Assembly (NCBI RefSeq): GCF_001955535.1
Contig: NZ_MPVN01000003.1
Span: 1 to 64,000 of the forward strand
DNA length: 64,000 nucleotides
Source: Paenibacillus sp. FSL H7-0326
Lineage (GTDB): Bacteria > Bacillota > Bacilli > Paenibacillales > Paenibacillaceae
Direction: 5' to 3'
Shown here: in pieces, positions 62,022 to 64,000 of the stretch
Layout of the letters: each line of letters starts with the position of its first letter
Numbering within the stretch: the stretch's first letter is position 1
Made by a program: the position numbers and the translations under genes
Notes under the pieces: model-generated
What the model was told of the DNA's origin: nothing
Seen by the model: only the letters and a program-made list of their open reading frames with translations
Databases searched by the model: none

Positions 62022-62884
62022 AACGTGGGCATAGACTGAATGCACACCTATTGAGAAAAATAGAGGGGACTTTATTTATAGCACCCTGGGTGGTAGGTTT
62101 CTTGACCTTTGTTGCATTTCCGCTGGGCTATTCACTCTACATGAGTTTTCATCAAGTGAAAATCGGAGTAAACAAGGTAGAATATTCGTTCATCGGTTTT
62201 CAGCATTATAGAGAGATTTTGGTTGCGAATGGGAGCCTGCTTTATGAACAACTGCTTCCTTTTCTAAAGGAAGCAGCGATGATGATTCCAATTATATTGG
62301 TATTCTCGTTAATTGTTGCCATTCTACTGAATGCCAAATTTCCAGGCAGAACCTTATTCAGGGTTATATTCTTTTTGCCCGTCATTTTCTCCTCAGGTCA
62401 AATCGTTCAGGAATTCATAGCTCAAGGAGAGGGTTCACTCAGTATGATGGAGACGCTGCGTATTGATTACTACTTAAGGGAATACGTTCCGGCAGCGTGG
62501 GCAGAACCCATTGAGAATGTTCTCTCTTCCTTTGTACTTGTATTATGGTATTCGGGTGTTCAAATCCTGATTTTTCTGGCAGGACGTCAAACCCTCCCTG
62601 CTTCTGTCTATGAAGCTTCTCGTATTGACGGTTCAAGTCCTTGGAACACCTTCTGGAAGATTACTCTTCCCGGACTAGTCCCGTATATTTTCCTCAATTT
62701 GATGTATACAGTTGTTGATTTGTTTACTTTTCCTTCTAACCCAATAATCAGCATGGTCAACACAACGAATTATGGGAGCTCTAGCGCTCTCGCATGGATC
62801 TATTTCTCGATCATCTTATTCTTTGTTCTATTGACACTACTTACATTTAGTCGTGTTGATAAAGCATTCGCGGGCAAAAGATAA
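62018..62884 (+). CDS. carbohydrate ABC permease (MalF/LplB class), second pair, 288 aa
   Basis: CUT1 permease: TLFIAPWVVGFLTFVAFPLG at TM1 and the EAA loop YEASRIDGSSPWNTFWKITLPGLVPYI. The loop between TM2 and TM3 is longer than usual (QGEGSLSMMETLRIDYYLREYVPAAWAEP). The start overlaps the DUF5696 gene stop by ATGA. With the next gene it forms a second permease pair in the locus; its own binding protein is not in the window and may lie just beyond the right edge. Confidence 0.92.
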   Translation: MKRGHRLNAHLLRKIEGTLFIAPWVVGFLTFVAFPLGYSLYMSFHQVKIGVNKVEYSFIGFQHYREILVANGSLLYEQLLPFLKEAAMMIPIILVFSLIVAILLNAKFPGRTLFRVIFFLPVIFSSGQIVQEFIAQGEGSLSMMETLRIDYYLREYVPAAWAEPIENVLSSFVLVLWYSGVQILIFLAGRQTLPASVYEASRIDGSSPWNTFWKITLPGLVPYIFLNLMYTVVDLFTFPSNPIISMVNTTNYGSSSALAWIYFSIILFFVLLTLLTFSRVDKAFAGKR

Positions 62885-62905
62885 CACAAGGGAGGTGCTG
62901 CAAAA

Positions 62906-63880
62906 GTGAAGATTGAAAGAAAACCGGGCGGAATTACACTGAACAAATTATCGGAGAACAGTTGGCATATCCGTAAGCAACATTGGAAATACCGGATACT
63001 TGGTACCGAAATGGATAAAGGACTTCTCTTTAAAGCCATTATCTACATTATATTAATAAATATCGCCTTTATTTATATCAAACCCATTCTATATATGCTA
63101 ACAACAATGGTAAAAGACGCTAAAAACATTTTAGATCCCTCTGTTATTTGGGTGCCGCGCTCTATTTTTCTCGGGCATTTGCAGGAAGCCAGCGAAATGC
63201 TGAATTATGGGAAAAGCTTTCTCATCAGCCTTTCCTTAGCCTCGGCAGTAGCAATCCTTCAGGTATTTTCCTGCGCAATGGCAGGATATGCTTTTGCGAG
63301 GCTTGATTTTCCTTTTAAAAAATTATGGGGAACACTATTATTGTTTACTTTCATTATGCCTCCTCAAGTCACCATACTTCCCTCCATTATGCTCTTTAAG
63401 GAGTTTGGATGGATGAACACCTTCTTGCCCATGGTTATACCAGCTCTGTTTGGTCACGGCTTGAAGGGAGCGCTGTTTGTAATCATTTATCGATCCTTTT
63501 ATTCCACGCTGCCGAAGGAGCTTGATGAAGCTGCGCGCATAGACGGTGCAGGTCCTTTCCGGATGTTTTTCCGTGTGATGTTTCCGATCTCCCGTTCTGC
63601 AACGATCGTGGTTATTCTGTTCTCCTTTGTATGGAACTGGAATGATTTTTATTTTCCGTCACTTTATATGTTTACTGCGGAGAACGTCCCGCTCTCGATT
63701 ACACTTGCCAGAATGGCTGGTGAGATGGAACTAGCAGCAGGTGCTGGGGAAATTACAGTCTATGCAGAAGCCATTAAAATGGCAGCTTCTTTCCTCATTA
63801 TTATGCCGCTTCTTGTTCTTTATTTGTTTGCCCAGCGTTGGTTTATTGAAGGAGTAGAAAGAACTGGGCTCGTTGAATAG
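62906..63880 (+). CDS. carbohydrate ABC permease (MalG class), second pair, 324 aa
   Basis: CUT1 permease with an extended cytoplasmic N-terminus of about 45 residues before TM1 (IIYIILINIAFIYIKPILYML), and the EAA loop DEAARIDGAGPFRMFFRVMFPISRSA. It starts at GTG (62906) with GGGAGGTG 8 nt upstream. The final 120 nt of the window hold only a possible promoter. Confidence 0.92.
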   Translation: MKIERKPGGITLNKLSENSWHIRKQHWKYRILGTEMDKGLLFKAIIYIILINIAFIYIKPILYMLTTMVKDAKNILDPSVIWVPRSIFLGHLQEASEMLNYGKSFLISLSLASAVAILQVFSCAMAGYAFARLDFPFKKLWGTLLLFTFIMPPQVTILPSIMLFKEFGWMNTFLPMVIPALFGHGLKGALFVIIYRSFYSTLPKELDEAARIDGAGPFRMFFRVMFPISRSATIVVILFSFVWNWNDFYFPSLYMFTAENVPLSITLARMAGEMELAAGAGEITVYAEAIKMAASFLIIMPLLVLYLFAQRWFIEGVERTGLVE

Positions 63881-63944
63881 CTGAGCAACAAGAGATACGT
63901 ATGAGCTCGTATGTGCAGGAGTTCAGTAAATACTGATGATCCAA

Positions 63945-63973
63945 TTGACAGAAATAGATAACAGTGATAAATT
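63945..63973 (+). promoter_or_regulatory. possible promoter near the right edge
   Basis: TTGACA (63945-63950), a 17-nt spacer and TAAATT (63968-63973). It would drive a gene beyond the window. Confidence 0.3.
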
Positions 63974-64000
63974 CATACAAATCATTGTATTCACATCAGA

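Noticed and set aside
1..64000. CRISPR arrays, insertion sequences, tRNA or rRNA genes
   Set aside because: No regularly spaced direct repeats, transposase-like proteins, terminal inverted repeats with target duplications, or cloverleaf/rRNA sequences were seen.

Overview
The window looks like a chromosomal segment of a Paenibacillus-type Bacillota (inferred, not proven). The signs are strong AGGAGG ribosome-binding sites with frequent GTG and TTG starts, a leucine T-box leader before leuA, two tiny YjcZ/tiny-TM sporulation-type proteins, S-layer-homology (SLH) anchoring, and CcpA (cre) and T-box style regulation. I see no rRNA, tRNA, insertion sequence, prophage or CRISPR array.

Layout. 0-5.6 kb: small unknown genes, an MFS exporter behind a palindromic operator, a candidate orphan small RNA (about 3066-3217), a DHFR-like reductase, a TIM-barrel epimerase-like protein and a TPR protein. 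5.6-7.8 kb: T-box-controlled leuA. 7.9-13.1 kb: a catabolic unit of a GntR/FCD regulator, an ACS-type MFS transporter, a transketolase split into two genes, and a short-chain dehydrogenase. 13.1-14.2 kb: two YjcZ-like genes and a GNAT remnant. 14.2-19.5 kb: a large secreted subtilase ending in a dockerin, followed by an SLH-anchored cohesin-like protein. 19.7-27.1 kb: a serine hydrolase, a GrpB protein, an HPr-like protein without the catalytic His and with a cre site upstream, a fused trehalose-phosphate synthase/phosphatase, galU, a phosphotransferase and a GNAT.

27.4-49.5 kb is an organosulfur acquisition island. A LysR regulator precedes a polar amino-acid/cystine-type ABC transporter, a luciferase-like monooxygenase, an M20 deacylase, a DinB protein and two NtaA/YtnJ-type flavin monooxygenases. 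A complete peptide/nickel-type ABC transporter with fused ATPases comes next. An alkylsulfatase and an SsuC-type permease face a TetR regulator, which is followed by an SsuA-like binding protein and a third NtaA-type monooxygenase. The gene content resembles the Bacillus subtilis ytmI/tcyJKLMN/ytmO/ytnJ/ytnL locus, so uptake of S-modified cysteines, sulfonates and sulfate esters followed by oxidative or hydrolytic release of sulfur is the likely theme. 49.6-51.6 kb: an atypical SDR and an aldo-keto reductase. 51.7-63.9 kb: a carbohydrate ABC import locus with an MsmX-like ATPase, a very large modular binding protein, two permease pairs, an NHL/Yip1 membrane protein and a DUF5696-like protein.

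Most notable observation: three transcripts in and beside the sulfur island (the permease/sulfatase operon, the binding-protein/monooxygenase operon and the aldo-keto reductase) appear to start with the same small hairpin, CGA-[4-bp stem]-A-N-N-A-[stem]-AGA. Its stem bases co-vary (CTAG/CTAG, CTGG/CCAG, CCGG/CCGG). Each copy lies 5-6 nt after a -10 box and overlaps the 5' arm of an intrinsic terminator. This reads as a family of attenuators that I do not recognise. Two of the three also carry a TGACT-N4-AGTCA palindrome next to the promoter, flanking the TetR gene.
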